Shown in pieces: positions 1-14,439 of a DNA stretch of 64,000 nucleotides. The translations under genes were made by a program, and so were the position numbers. The stretch covers positions 21,663,181-21,727,180 of the forward strand of contig NC_135552.1 in the NCBI RefSeq assembly GCF_964340395.1, written 5' to 3'. Each line of letters begins with the position of its first letter. Position 1 is the first letter of the stretch. Source of the DNA: Glandiceps talaboti. Lineage: Eukaryota > Hemichordata > Enteropneusta > Spengelidae. Under the pieces are notes generated by a model, which worked only from the letters and a program-made list of their open reading frames with translations, was not told the DNA's origin and ran no database searches.

Positions 1-1540
1 TAAATGAAAAGATTTGTTACTTTGTTATCGAGTGCATCAAACTATTACAGAACGGCTTGAAGGAGAATCAAAGCGTACTATAAATAACTGGACAGGCTTT
101 ATAGCTACTTACAGTCACACACTGAAAGCAAAATAGTTTCCTGTTTCTGTATGTGAGGAGAATGCATTCGACTTGGTCACTATTTTCAGTTATAATCATT
201 ATGATTTATAGCCATATTCCCCCCCCCCCCAGTAATGACTGCTGTTTTCATACTATATTGATATCTACCCTTTCATTAAGACAAACAAATTATATAATAT
301 AGTTTATCATGTCATGAGTCAAGTTAAACTGTATTTATTACAGTTGTGGTAAAATTTACTGCATCCGAAGTACTAATGATGTATTAAATGTGAATTCAAG
401 AGTGTGGCTGCACAGAATATTAAAATCAATGAAGTCATTTGCATAATACAAATATTTTGAATATTAATTATTTTAGAAGACATATGGATATGAATCAAGA
501 CAGTCTGACATGCATTTCAGTGCTGTGATGCAAGACTACTCATTGGGTGCAATAATTATCCACAAAATACTCTTTTATACAAAAAAACTCTTCTTAATGT
601 ACTCAAAATTACCACTAGGTGGTGCTAGACTTAAACGTTCATCATGTTGTAGGTGTGTATAGAAGTAAGCAAACTAATGTTTACATGTACATCTCAGACT
701 TATCATTCAGGACCAAAAAAGTCTGTAGACTTAGTATACAACTAGAACTTTCCATGTATATAACAGCATTATCCAATTAGTATGACATAATATTATGTAG
801 ACACAAATATGTGAGATTAAGTAATCAAAAAATAAAAGACATGACAAAAGTCATTGTCGTACACTACATGTACATTTGTGGACATGTAGATAAACTGTGG
901 CATGAGTGCAGTAAGTGGAACACATATTTCATGGATGGGATGAATACAGTTAACAGTATAGTGGGTATATTCAAGTACTGGCCTAATGTCCAATGTTTGA
1001 ATCCTAGATTCTCTCAGACTACTGTTTTGGAGGCCATAACAATTATATTAGATCATCCTTTTGTTCTAGACCAAATTTTCCAAAGTTCTGTCAGACAAAT
1101 TCTTTCTCACGTTATTGTTGTGATATGACATGACCCTTCAAATACCTTGCAAATTGACACAGTCTTTTACTTTCTCAACCTATCAATAATAACCACTGAA
1201 ATCAAAACTACCTGATTTCAATTGGCCAATATTGAAAGTACATTACCCCAGTCTATCATTCCAGTTTCTCATTGGCCAATAATGACATCACCAGCATATT
1301 ACATGAATGTATGCCAATTATGTCATTGGCTAATAACCTGTCCTGTATTCTGGCTTTCATATTGGCTATTAATGACATAATAATGTTAATTTTTATAAAT
1401 GTACTTCCACACACTATGCTCTAAGTGCAACGGCCTTCTATATTTCCTCAAATCTTTTGGGAGCACAAAATCCGTTGAAGCCTCTAAGTGCATAGGCTAA
1501 AAGCATTCACATCACAACCTCTATCCTACAAGGTCCACTG

Positions 1541-1690
1541 GTTGACTGGGGCACAATTATAGTGGTTCAAATCTTGCCCAGTATAGCCATTCAGAAAGGA
1601 ATGTAAATGGCAAGGTTTGAACCTGCAACCTGTGGATACCAACCATTTGACCATAATGACTCAACTATCACATATCACCTGGTTATACAT
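1541..1690 (-). repeat. tRNA-like SINE head, with a second box B in inverted orientation
   Basis: On the minus strand TGGTCAAATGGTTGG (box A-like) is followed about 20 nt later by GGTTGCAGGTTCAAACC (box B-like). About 40 bp away on the plus strand GGTTCAAATCTTGCC forms the inverse partner of GGCAAGGTTTGAACC. No A-rich tail or target duplication was identified. It could also be a hairpin of chance origin. Confidence 0.45.
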
Positions 1691-4600
1691 AGTGAATCAC
1701 AGAAAGAAAAAAGTTAGCATTTAAATGTACTAAGCCCTAATAGATGTCTGGTCAATTTGCACATACTGAATGACATTTCTTTGAAATAACATTATGGCAT
1801 GTACAGTATATACTTTCCTAAAGTTGTCTCTCTCCTTGAATAAACTAGATGAAGCATAGTGATCTGTTGTGAGCTTTCTTTAATGTAATTTGTTCATCTC
1901 ATCATGACCTATCAAGATTTACTAGGATCAGCCACAGGACAATTCATGTTTTCTATCAAAGCTCAAATGACAAATTCAATTTGATCATTCTGTGTCTATT
2001 TGAAGCAAAGGAAATTGGAAATGTTGTGTTCCAAGATAACACTTTCATAATTGGTATGATGTAATCTTAACAAAATGCATAGCTGAGTTTGATATGAAAA
2101 CAAATTCTAAGTGTAGACAGTTTATTTCCTGTCTGTCTGTTCTCCAGGGTTGCCTTTGTACTGTGTTCTGTAACAAACTAGTTGTTCGGATAGATTGTGT
2201 TGACTCTGAAAATTGTAGCTATAGTGGAAAACAAACTTTGATGCTAGTACAAATTGAATGTATCTGACTTTTCTCATAAGATAAAAAAAAACTACCCCAT
2301 ATTTGTTGTAATAAGTTAAAGTACCCTAAGTGTAAACTCAAAAAACATTTAATGAGAAATATCTGAAATTTAGATATTTCCAATTTAGTGGTAAATATTT
2401 TCTCTTTTTCTTTGAAATAGGTTCTTTTCATTGTAACAGTCACTTAAACAATGTCTTGTACATGTGCATTAGGATAGATCAGTGTATGATGTACAGTCAG
2501 TCAGTTTTCTGTAATCTAACATATTTCATGTCTATAACTTTCATATTTTACAGGGAAATTGTTGTTGTCTTGGCGTTTCCCTCATGACATTTTTTACCCT
2601 CTCAGACAACTTCAAATGCAAAATAAAATAAAAATAGAAGTGCTGCACACAGTTGGAATGTAGAAGCAGACAAGTAATTGATATCAGTTGAAAAGTAAAA
2701 TCATCAAGTCCATGTGTAATCTTTTCAGCCAAAGCCTGTTTCTACTGCACTGTACAAGAATAGCAATGCTTAGCACTGTGGTTCAGTATTTAGGAGTCCT
2801 ACTACATTTGTGTGGTGTCTGTCATAAAATATATGTGCATGTTTATGTCAAAAAACATTATGTCTCAAGGGTGAAACACCAAGGCAACATCAATTTCCCT
2901 GTATGTTATTCTAGACAGTCTATCAAGTTTTAAAATAATCATATTCAAGTTAGAAAAAACATTGAAATTAAAGGGATAAGTTATTGCTGTCAATACATGG
3001 CATAGTGTTATCATTGCATTTTATATAAAATTGATAAAAAAAATTTACTAATTAATTCTCCTCTGTATTGTATGAATGTTTTCCTTTAACTCCCACCTCA
3101 CCCCTAACCCTAATGCTTGTGTAAACATGTAAAGCTTGTATTTCTGAACCTAGGAATCGTCTGCCATTTTTTTTTTGGCAGAGAGTGAGAATCTGTGACT
3201 TTAATGACAGACTTAGGGGGTTCAGTTCTCATGGGTAGTGGTTGTGAGATTTATAATCATGGGAAATGACTGCAGACAGACATAAATTCATAACAAGAGA
3301 TATCATTTTTTTGAAAAATACAGATTTAACTTTTAACATGAAATGTGTTTTGAGTAGATTATGATAATTTATAACAATTCATAGAAGATTAAAAAGTGGA
3401 AAAAAGTAATGCAAATGATAAAATCAAACAGTAATGAAGAGAAGTGATGTATGAAAAACTAATCAGAATTTTACTTAATACAAGGGAATTTCTTGCACTG
3501 AAGCATTAAATTATGGATAATTTTCACGCATATTTACTACGACTATGTGTTTGCCCCACCCTATAGTTGTGTTGGGACACGTAAACACAGTCACAATTTC
3601 CTTTTCATCATAGATAATGCTATCTCTCTGATTAGACATCTGATGTAGTGCTGTATTTAGTTTATCAAATCTAAAACTTGCCATTTTATGCAACCATTAG
3701 TGACTCGATTGTTCTCTTCGTTAGCTTTTGACATGACGTACTAGTCAGTTTTTTGACGAGACTAATACTCAGTGCCAAAAATGACAGGTACGTGGCTGAT
3801 CAACTTTGTGCTGCACATCACTAGGAGATGGATGACTCATTCCATTGTCTGTAGGTACCTGTTGATTTTGATGGTTGTTATGTCTGAAGGCTGCATGTAC
3901 ATGTAGTTCATCGACAGCAGAGCAGATCAGCTATTACTCAGACTGGAATGTTTTTAATGATGACTGACAAAGAGGATGCAGTGACATGAAAGAAAAGTTT
4001 GGGTGAATAAGATTGTGTCATGTGCTTGAGGTTATTATCATTGAGAAGAGTACTTGAGAACACAAGAACTCGGCCTCAATAATTATTTTATATATAATGA
4101 ATTGCTTACAGTAAACTTCAATACAAAATGTTCTGATAAAAGTGTCACATTTTCAAGTATTTGTAGCAATTTTTGTCACTGCGGTTCTAAACTTTTGAGC
4201 ACAAGAACCCTTCATCATTAATTGTATAGTGTAAACTCCTTCAATACAAGATGTACAGGTAAAAGTGTCACATTTTCAAGAATGTTAAGTAATTTCGGTA
4301 ATTTATCTGCTAACAGTTTTGTCCCAATTCATACAAGCTGTTAATATCCCTGATTGATGTCCACAATAGCTGTGATCTGGAAAGTATTGGAAAAAATCAA
4401 ACTTTTGTTAAAAAAAAAAAAAATTGAAATTTGTGTGGTCAATGTTTTCATCGGGAAAGTGCTTATTACTTACTTGAAGGGTTTAAAAGGATTAAAAGTT
4501 TCTACATGACAAAAGCTAGGGTGAGTCAAGGCTGGTGATGAAACACTGACAAGACTGGGACATCTGGGTTGACATGTGTCAAGGCAAATTATACTCTCCT

Positions 4601-7439
4601 GGCCCTGTGACTGTTCTGCTAAAAACACAATGAAAAATAAATGCAATTATGAAGACACTTATAGACTGTATAAAGTGAAATAAAATGAAGTAGACAGAAA
4701 CATTTAAAAGTAAAATAGGTCGCAATATTTCCAGACACGGTGAATAAACTAATGAGGATTTTAGAGTAACAGGGGATTGGGTAGGACCCAGTGGTATTGT
4801 GTGCAATTTGTGGCAGGAATGGAGAAAACAATGGCCAAGAATACCCATTGTTCAGCATATGGTGAATGCAAGAATCCCAAGTGAGCGGAAACACAAATTC
4901 AATAAAAAATACTGCACAATTACTTTTATAAAGGGTCAATTTGTTCTTTTGCAGCTCCTGGTTTGTTAATTATCCGAGTAAGCAGCATGAGGTGTTTGCC
5001 CAAAAAATTGTGCTGAAATTGAAACAGACAGACCTACTTGATAACTAGTAATGTCTGACTCAGTGTCTTGTAGGGATTTTGATCCCTTGTGACATTGTTA
5101 GAGGAAAATCTGGTGAAATTTGCATAATATCATTTAAACTTTGGCTATGTCTTAGAAAGGTATATCTAAATCTAGAACAGCTGAACTGCTGTAAAGAACT
5201 AGAAGGTATTTCATCTATTAAAACTGCAGACATAATGTTCAGAATACAAAGAATGCTCCAAAATCAAACAAAAATTGGATGTTATTATTGAACATTGTTT
5301 CAAACTAGCTACAAGCCAACAACGGCAAAAAGCTGGATTTTTAAGTTCTTCACACATACTTGTAAATAGAGGGCGCTCTTCTGTTCTGTTTGAAAACTGT
5401 AGTTTGACCATAGAATTTCTATGGTTTGCCCAACTGCTGGTATTTACAGAAGTTCGTACTTTAGCATACAAAAATTTCAATGACAGGACTTATACACTTT
5501 AGTACAGTTTTGAACAAGAAAGACTTACATTAATAGCATTATAAACATTTAATATAGATTCTACAATCAGCGTTCCACTTTGTAAAATAAATGCACCATT
5601 TTAACAGTGAAGTCAAAATTCTATGATGTGTTCTTAATACTTTTTATTGCAAAATATTGTCAAATTTACATTTTAGCATGCATACTTTAATCCTGTCAAA
5701 ATCTTACCTTTATGTTCTTTTATATGTTTTTTGCTCAAAAAAATGAGGATGTTCATAGGGAGTAAAATAGTCAATGAATGCAAAAACAAGTTTGAATTGT
5801 CTAGTTTTGCATCTCAGTAGGGTTTTGGCAAACAGATTCAAACAAATATTATTCACCACATGTGGTAATAGAAAATGAAGGAAAGAAAGTCAAAATTTTC
5901 AAAAATTGTCAAAAATTTTGAAATGAGGTGAAAGCTTCTGTTTCTAAGTGAGCCTGCTAAACTATGGGGACATGGGAATAGATTCCATTTACTCATACAT
6001 TCAACATTCAACAGCCGACGGCAGAACACAATGGTTATGACCTCACATCAAAGGAAGACTCAAAGACACATTGTCTTTCATGAAAGAGAATATTCTGTTG
6101 TATTTTACCTTCCCCTCAAGGTAGAATGTATGACATTTGATCATTATAAGATTTCATGTGTGTGAATAAAGCAGATTTCTTTGTCAAACATGTATTTAAC
6201 AAGAAGGTCATATTGTAAGGTCAGGTGTTGTATCTACAATTTCATTGTAAGCTTCTCGGGTGTTGTGCAGAGAGAAGTGCAATGAAAGACGATTGGCTCT
6301 CCAAACCAATGGTAATGAATATTCATAAGTATAAGAAAGTCATTTGAATATTGAAACTAACACTGTGAACCACAGGGCATACAATCATTGTGGGGAGAGG
6401 TGAAAATTTGATCATTTTTTAAATAAATTTTTGTGTTGACTCTCCACAACTTTGATCCAGAATTACAAATAATATGATTACTAATCAGAAGGAATAAAAG
6501 AAGAACAAAATTGCTGCAAAAATGTATGAATCAGAAATTTTTGACTGAAATTTAAAATTGTACATAATGAAATAACAGAGTTTATGATTTAGTAGGAGAC
6601 ACGGAGTCTAGAATGATAAATGGATTTATTGTAGTTTTTACAGTTTGAGTGACAGACTGAGATGGAGCAGAAACTAAGCTTTGTTAACACATTATCGATA
6701 CGTCCTGAATCATAATACTTTATTTGCAAGTCTTAATAAAGGAGAGTTAACCCTGCACCCGTCTCACCTGAGGCACTTCCTTGGAAAAATCATTTCAAGT
6801 ATCTTACGATGTAGTCATTGTAAAGTGCCACTTTTACAATTAAACTTGATGACAACGTCTTGCGTGGTGAGAGTTCTTTTCTCGATATAATGAGATACAA
6901 AAGTTTTGCTCATATGTGCACTGAATAATGTTATATGCTAAAGTTTTTCACTTTTGTTTTAGATTCCTGAAGAAGGCTCCTGAAGAACCAATGTATTGAA
7001 ATCAAGGTTTTATTGATACTTTTTTCTATACCAACATTAACATCTTGTCCATCTGACAAACTTACTACATACTTCATAAAGCTCTGATCTCAAATTGAAC
7101 AACAGAGGGCATTGTGAAACTGCATGTAGTTGGACTGAACTTAGCTTTTTTATCAAATTATTCAGGTCTATGTATTCAAAGTTTGTAGGTTGCTTGGAGT
7201 TATAGGTATAAGCCCAGCAGCTAACTGCAGCTACTTGCTACTTTTTGGAGTTTATTGCCTTTAAATCCTTGTAGTTCTGATTATGTGAATTACCAGTGTC
7301 TATGACTGGTAATAATTGATAGTGTTGTCACTGGCTAAATTTGTTCATATGTGAAAGGTAACAAATAAAGAGTTTTGAGCAATTTGTTAATGCTGAATAC
7401 AGTCCACGTATGATGTATAGTTCACACTCTTTATTGTTT
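1691..7439. other. Gene-free stretch, nothing supported
   Basis: AT-rich, CpG-poor DNA. Open frames are short (under 110 codons), lack family motifs and have no consistent splice partners. A frame near 3511-3693 on the minus strand has protein-like composition but I recognise nothing in it. The sequence CCTGAAGAAGGCTCCTGAAG near 6966 resembles the tail motif seen in the hairpin element at 27451. Confidence 0.6.
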
Positions 7440-7640
7440 GTCATTATAAGCCTGTCTAGCTTGACAGTATAGCCCACAGAATTGGCTATGACTTAACATA
7501 ACTGGCTTGGTAGTATAACCCAGAGAATTGGCTATGACTTGACATACTAGCTTGATAGTTTAACCGAGAGACTAGCTTTGCTACCTCAATCTTGACAGTA
7601 TAGCCCACAGACTTGACTATCTGACTTGACATATAATACT
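7440..7640. repeat. Degenerate ~60-bp tandem repeat
   Basis: CTTGACAGTATAGCCCACAG and GAATTGGCTATGACTTGACA alternate three to four times with substitutions (for example at 7460, 7510, 7550 and 7595). No coding potential. Confidence 0.7.
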
Positions 7641-8367
7641 TTGAACAAAGTTGGTGAATGACATTATCAAACCAGATAGCCATGCAAAGTGTCTGGGCTG
7701 AGCTACAGGTATTTAGAAGCAAATTTAGTTTCAATCAAACAAAAGGAACCCAAATACATCGATCGATGTCAATGTTCTTTGCCTCTAATGAAATGTGTCG
7801 GTTGTATAGTTGGGTGTACATCATACATGTAGTGCTAAATCTGGTGTAATTGTAATCACACAGCAAAGTACTGCTGCCACTGACTGGGTGCAATCCTACC
7901 AGATTAACAAAGATTATCAAAATCCCAGATATAGCAAACACCTAATACATCAATATTAAACTGTCACCCCATTGTTGTCTTCCTATATAATCAACTTATA
8001 TTCATCAGTTAATGCATTGCTTTAAAGTCTGCAAACTTGGATGACCGTGATTCACTGTGGATTGTACTATTTCAGAATACTACATCATAGTTCATGTCCA
8101 TAACTTAGGTTTTACTTTGTGTTCCTGGCTAATTATTCAAGCACATTCTGGACACAATTTTTCAAAATACCTTAGGTCTTTTCAGGGTAGAGAAAATTCA
8201 ACTAAATCTGACCTGAACAGAACTTTTATGGACCTAACAATATGATGTCATCCCTACTCGTGGCACAGACACACAGACACTGATGACACTTTAACAAGTA
8301 AATATAAATGCACTAATTTCATTCTTGCATCTACTTTGATATTAGAATACATAATTAACACATGTAT

Positions 8368-8380
8368 AACATACATACAT

Positions 8381-8461
<81 letters not shown>

Positions 8462-8526
8462 CATACATACATCAGACAGACATATACATACATACATCAG
8501 ACAGACAGACAGACATACACACACAC
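8368..8526. repeat. Compound microsatellite (CATA)n(CA)n(CATA)n(CAGA)n
   Basis: Direct simple-sequence array. All long open frames on both strands here (Cys/Val/Tyr/Met or His/Thr repeats) are products of the repeat. Confidence 0.97.
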
Positions 8527-8790
8527 ATAGACAAGTTTTGAATAATGACAAGTAACTTATTAATGATCCTCCATGTATGTTCATACATTGTGAATAATTG
8601 TGTAGTGAAGTGGAAAATGACAATAGCTTAGAATAGGTTACGGTGTCTACTCAAATCCATCTCTACAATGTAATGTATGAAAAAACAATTACATCATCTG
8701 TCAGGGTATTACCCAAAATAAAGGGGGGGGGGGGGGTTGAGATTTTCATTTGTCAGGCAGTATTTGTATATGTTTAAATTGATTCATGTT

Positions 8791-9300
8791 AAGGTAGAAT
8801 GCACGACAGGACAAATTTACCTGAAAATTATAGTTCTTAAAATCTTTCCAAACTTTGCCGTATGAAAATGTGTTCCTGGTCCTTTGAAATGTGAAAAGTA
8901 ATGTTGGGTTTACCATCTTGTTTTCAAGAAAATCATCAATCTTTTATTTCCCATACAATTAACACAGTAATTGGTGGCCATATTGGATTCTAAAATGATA
9001 GAAATTTATGTAACACAGTATTCGTTGGCAATATTGGATTCTAAGGTGATATAATTTTACGTAACACAGTATTCGGCAGCCATATTGAATTCTAAAGTGA
9101 AGTATTCGGTGACCATATTGGATTCTAAAGTGATATAAATTTATGTAACACAGTATTCGACAGCCATATTGGATTCTAAAGTGATATAAATTTATGTAAC
9201 ACAGTATTTGGCAGCCATATTGGATTCTAAAGTGGTGTAATTTTATGTAACACAGTATTTGGTGGCCATATTGGATTCTAAAGTGATGTAATTCTATGAG
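8791..9300. repeat. Dispersed repeat copy whose tail has expanded into a 51-bp minisatellite
   Basis: It begins AAGGTAGAATGCACGACAGG at 8791. From about 8930 the unit TAACACAGTATTCGGCAGCCATA plus TTGGATTCTAAAGTG is repeated seven times, with phase marks at 8982, 9033, 9084, 9117, 9168, 9219 and 9270: a 51-bp period with one unit shortened to 33 bp. The same head and tail, without amplification, recur near 24423-24610, and the tail recurs near 62034-62070. Because 51 is a multiple of three, the array is open for 133 codons on the minus strand; that frame is not a gene. Confidence 0.85.
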
Positions 9301-9360
9301 TAGAAAAACAAAAAATTGGTTTTTGTTCATTAAAAATCCATTTCTCATCCATATAGCCAT

Positions 9361-12300
9361 TTTAATCTAACTAATTCTATGTGGACTTACCGATAGCCAT
9401 CAATCAGCCTACATGTCCCTATTTGACTTGTCCTTCTTGTAATTTAGAAAAACATGTATAAAGTGAGAGATAGGAGACAGATGGTGTCAGAGACTGACAG
9501 AGAGAAAAGACTGCCATATATATACAATGTTTTGTAATGTCAAACCAAAGCCAGAATATAACCCACCCACCCCCCACCACCCCAGTAATCTACTATGACC
9601 AGGCCCTAATCTGTATCTGAACAGACAATGCAAAGAATGACAGGGTCTTACTCCTGATTAAGCTCCTCTTAGAGAGAATTAAAATTACATCAGCAATATG
9701 AAAAAAAAAGTCTCTTCTTAAATTATTATGATTAAAATAATGCTTCATTGTCAAAAAACCTGTCAATCTTACTCTACTCAATTTTAAAACTCGACAGGAA
9801 AAGTTGATAGTGTTGTATTTAGTCTCGCAAAGCTGATTTTTTGTTATTGTAAATTTCTCCGGAAATTGATACAGATTGCTCGCTTTATTATTTAACTCTT
9901 CGATAATTGAAGATGTCGAGAAAAACTTTGGGCATACAACGTTAACAGTGCAGATTTGGAACTATTGAATAGTGGATTGACCCCCTAATGGAATCTCCGA
10001 GTGTAACGAGAGGAAAAATCTGAAACAATATAAAAAGCAGGAACTAATTGTGCTAATCCCATCGCTTCATTCCAATAATTGACCAATAATCAATTGGTAA
10101 TTCGTCAGACTTTCCAGGATTACAATAGGAATACAAAAAGCCTATTATGGTGGTGCCGATAATGGGGACCCCGTCGATAGTGGCATCGACTCCAGTTGTG
10201 ATTGAGTGTGGTATACATTGTTCCCATACTGCCTACTTCAATAATGGCCTGTGTTGTGAACTGATACTGCACATGGTATTCGTTTCGAACATCTAATTTG
10301 AAGGGAAAAGCTGATTTTAAAATGGAAACGTAGGATGCATGCTGTTTGTGTGATAACATTCGTTGTATGATTCATTTTATTCAGTGATATGGAATTAGGG
10401 AAGGTATTTTGAAAGCCTACAAACCTTACCTCAAATGATCAAAGTGGTGTTTTATGGTTTCTTCATGAACTACATGTAGTCAGTCTCAAAGTTGGGGCGT
10501 TTGTGTCAAAAATTCTTGAATATTAGCCCCATTTTGACCACATATTTGACAATTTATTTGTCAACCAATCTTTCTCATTTGTTATCTATTATTTAAAGTC
10601 CCAAACCTAGAATTAGAATTTAGGGCAAATTAATAATAGTACTATTGTAGCCAACAGACACAGCTTGGTGTGGACCACATATTCTATGAATTGCATAAAA
10701 TATTTAAGTGCTATATTACAGACCAAAAACAATTTAAAAAAAAAAAAAACATGTCAAAAAAAATACTGGAATAATGAATGCCAAATTGAATTTTCATAGT
10801 TATTGCGGTTTTCATTTTGAAATATTAGCTTTCCTTTTTATACAGTATAAATGTGAAGAAAATAAGAAACCATAAATAAATTCATCTGAATCCTTCAGTC
10901 TAAAATAACTACTATCTCATCTGTGGAACCATAAAGGAAGTATTCTTTCATACAGGGCCAACTTTTTCTGCCAAATACCTGTTTTTCGCTCCCAAGTATT
11001 AACCCGAATCTAATGTTGGCTATGAAAGAACTGATGCAATTTAGTAGGTCTTTGCTGCATTTTCAAATTTGTGAAAGTGACAAGTAACATGTTATTGAAT
11101 TTCAAATTTTACACAGTTTTCATAGCATTTATTTGTATCAGTATTAAAACAAAATCAAAGGCTGCTTACTCACTGATCACTTGATCAACAACTATGTTTC
11201 AGTCACATGAAAAAAAAAACTTAAAGGGACAAAAGTTGTCACTTTATATGTTATTGGGATGTAATTTTTTCGGCATTTCAAAAGGTACTCACAGTATTCT
11301 ACTTTACTGAAGCACACTTAACAATTACTTGCAGTTGGCGCACTCAGAAGTAAAACTTGGTACTTATGAGCTGATGACGTAATTTATTATACGTATCAAG
11401 AAATGTACAAGAACTCCCTACCTATGAAACCAAAAGTTCTAAGAATGCCAGAACACAAATTGTAATGTCATAGAAGGTATACACCGCCATTAAGAAAATA
11501 CTAGAATAGTAAATTCACATTTTTTGTCAGTATTCATGTAAGCAAAAAGTTTACGCCTTCAGCGTGACCCTTTTTAAGAAACAGATGAAATTTTTCATGT
11601 GACAAAAAGTCAAAACACATGCTTCAAACAGATTCTATGGTGCAAAAGTGAAAACCTACCTACAAAATAAAAAGACAAAGACAATAGAAAATTTATGAAA
11701 ACAGAACCAATTTGATTACTTGGGATTTTTGACCTTGAAATGAGGAAAAGGGAAACCGCCGTTAAATTAAAAGCACTGCAATATTGTCAATTTTGTACAT
11801 GTATTGTACTGTGTCCATTTCATCAAGAACACAGCTGCTGTCATAGCAACGTAATATGATGAAACCCTCTCACATGTTACTTGCATCTCAGATAATAAAC
11901 TAAGGCAATTTATTTGCCAGTGTCGGCATCACATTTCAGGCTTTTCATATAACATAAGAGCACTGCTTTGTTAAACGAGGCTAATTTTCTGTACCTTGAT
12001 TTGAGTCAAGAAATGCATTTTCATGTCGGTTTCTTTCTTTATCTCTTTTGACAGGCTTTTGTCAAAGACAAGATATAATAGACAATCTGACAGCTGGTTG
12101 TTCGAGATGAGCACGTCCAATTTTTTTTCATGAGTCATCGACTTCAGCATGATAAGGGAAGATGTGATGTAGCGAGGACTGAAGTGTCTTTTGTGGAGAG
12201 ACGAGTTATGCGTCATTTGAACTCCACTGATGGACTCAAAAACTGTCCATGCTTCCTTATTCCGAAGTCTACCTACTGTGTAATTGGCTATTTAGCTTGG

Positions 12301-14439
12301 AGAAGGCTTTTATGTATTGGATTTAGAAATTGATTTGAGTAACTATCAGGTTGGCCGTGATATAGACAATTGAAGAGAAACATTCCTCTCAAGATCTCAA
12401 AATTTTTATGCTATTCACGTGTCGCCTCTTTTGATAAAAATTGGAACCGAGAAGTTTCATCTCAGAAAAAATGAGAAATTATTCACCAGTTGCTTCACTC
12501 ATTATCTGTAAACTCTTTTTTCTCTCGCATAACACTTTTAGGTTTTTTTAGAAAATGCAATGATTCCACTGGAGTGGAAAGAACAGCTAACTCAATTTTA
12601 CTCTTCATGTTTCCATGGTGATGAAAAGATGTGATGAATTCCCAAGAATGGAAAGAGCAGCTAGAGAAATGTAATCTTCTTGTTTCCATGGTAATGGAAT
12701 CATCATCTCTTAACGATGTCAATACATAGCACAGACGCATCAATATACATGCGGCCTTCACTTTTTCCTGAATATAATTGTTGCTAAGAGATGAAAATTG
12801 TTGAAAAACTTGCTGATTGGTCCTTCAGGTGAACATTCCATGGGAGATGAATTTATTTTGAAGATAAGGATGCCTTATATCAGTTATATATAGTTTAGGA
12901 CAGGTTTGAATTCTAGCATGCATACAATATGCCTGAATATTTACTAAAGCACAGAACAGGTTTTGTTCGATCTGTTTATCTGTTATTTATTTGTTTATCG
13001 GGGGTGGGGGGGGGGTTAAATTTAGTATCACTATATCTATTAGAAAGTGAAATATTTGAATACAATATTGAAATAGACAGGAGTTGAAATAGACAGGAGT
13101 TTTATCGTTACTTCCTTTCTTAAAGCCATACTAGTTGCAAGTGTGATTTTTTCTTTGCCATTAAATGTTCTTCCAAATTTGTAAATATAAGTACAAAGAT
13201 ATCAGGTATAGCCAGTTCAGTGTATTACTAGAAAGTAAAGTAAAGTAACATAGAGTTTTTGTTCTAGTCTGCTGCTCTGGTCAGTAATCATCTTCAAAGT
13301 GACTAGTTTGCTTGTTACAGCTAATTTTTATTCATTTGATTTTGCCAGATTGTTGGAGTGTGTAGTGTAGTGTATTGTAGTGGTGTGGTGTGGTGTGGTG
13401 TGGTGTGGTGTGGTGTAGTGTATTGTGGTGTGGTGTGGTGTATAAATAAATATGCTAATTTACTACTGTGACAACCAGGTGTCAGTTTACTGTAAGATAG
13501 ACACAAGCTAAAACTACAGTGACAACATGTTGCATGGACACTGGTTTAACTCACACAGTAAGGTGGCATTTCTGATGACTTATGTGATCTTGCAGTGGAC
13601 ACTTTTGGGACTTCTACACTATCTCGATTACAAGGTGATCAGATTTGCACAACAGAGGCATCGTTATCACCTACTTGTGGAATTGCATGACCACATCAAA
13701 TAAAACTAGTTTTAGTGTGTCTATCTTAGTAAACCAAGACCTTGATTGCCAGAGTAGTATACTTATAACCTCACGGTGCATAAAATACGGAGATGATAGA
13801 TTGTCCAATAACAAATATTTAAAGGCCCATGATTCAATCCCCAGATTCTCAGTGTTATTGTATCAGTGAAGCCATAAGGATTACATAGGACCATTCTTTT
13901 CTTCAAAACTAACTTTCTCTGTAGCTCTGCCAGACATTTTTTTGGCACACCTAATAAAGATTTTGATCCTAACCCAAACCAGGCCTTTAGAAAAAGTTTA
14001 ATAGCTCAGTTGAATTCTTACAGCAAACTGTCTAAATGTAATCTTGGTTCGTCAGATTGCTAGACGGGAATGTATCATTGATTTCTTGCCTCCAGTCATC
14101 GTTCTTACTTGATAAGTTTTATCTGACAGCTTGAAGGCTTTCCTGTTAAGGTGTTTCAATATTTGATGGCATGCTGAGTAAAGGATATTATAGATGACAG
14201 TGTCAGGGAAGTGCCCGCTTAGTATTGTTAACCCCTGTCTGTCTTTCTGAACTGTTTGTTGTAAGGCTTACAGAATGACTTGATGTCAATTTACCTTCTG
14301 TCTCATAAAAGGTGACCAAGTTTGGAAAAAAGTGATGAAAATTGTATATTTATCGTCATAAATACAGAAATGAAATAAAATTGATGTATTGAGAGGAAGG
14401 GGAATATTAGAGTGCAACAAAAAATATCAGTGGTTGGCT
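9361..14439. other. Gene-free stretch with two patches of higher CpG
   Basis: No gene recognised. CpG is sparse except at about 9780-10380 and 12000-12750. The first patch is non-repetitive and contains homeodomain-like ATTA/TAATCC and CCAAT strings, so it could be regulatory; this is only a guess. A two-fold degenerate repeat with GTTTCCATGG cores lies at 12555-12710. Confidence 0.55.
13362..13442. repeat. Pentanucleotide microsatellite (GGTGT)n
   Basis: GTGGT/GTGTA units in tandem; no coding meaning. Confidence 0.9.

Noticed and set aside
1205-1400. Cluster of ATTGGCCAAT-like CCAAT motifs
   Set aside because: They recur with ATGACAT(A/C)A at roughly 60-bp spacing, so they look like a degenerate repeat rather than a promoter; no gene start nearby.
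3511-3693. 60-codon minus-strand frame with protein-like composition
   Set aside because: No convincing donor, no downstream exon and no recognised domain; too short to support alone.
8959-9360. 133-codon minus-strand open frame with repeated FRIQYG-like residues
   Set aside because: It is the translation of a 51-bp minisatellite; the period is a multiple of three, so the frame stays open by construction.
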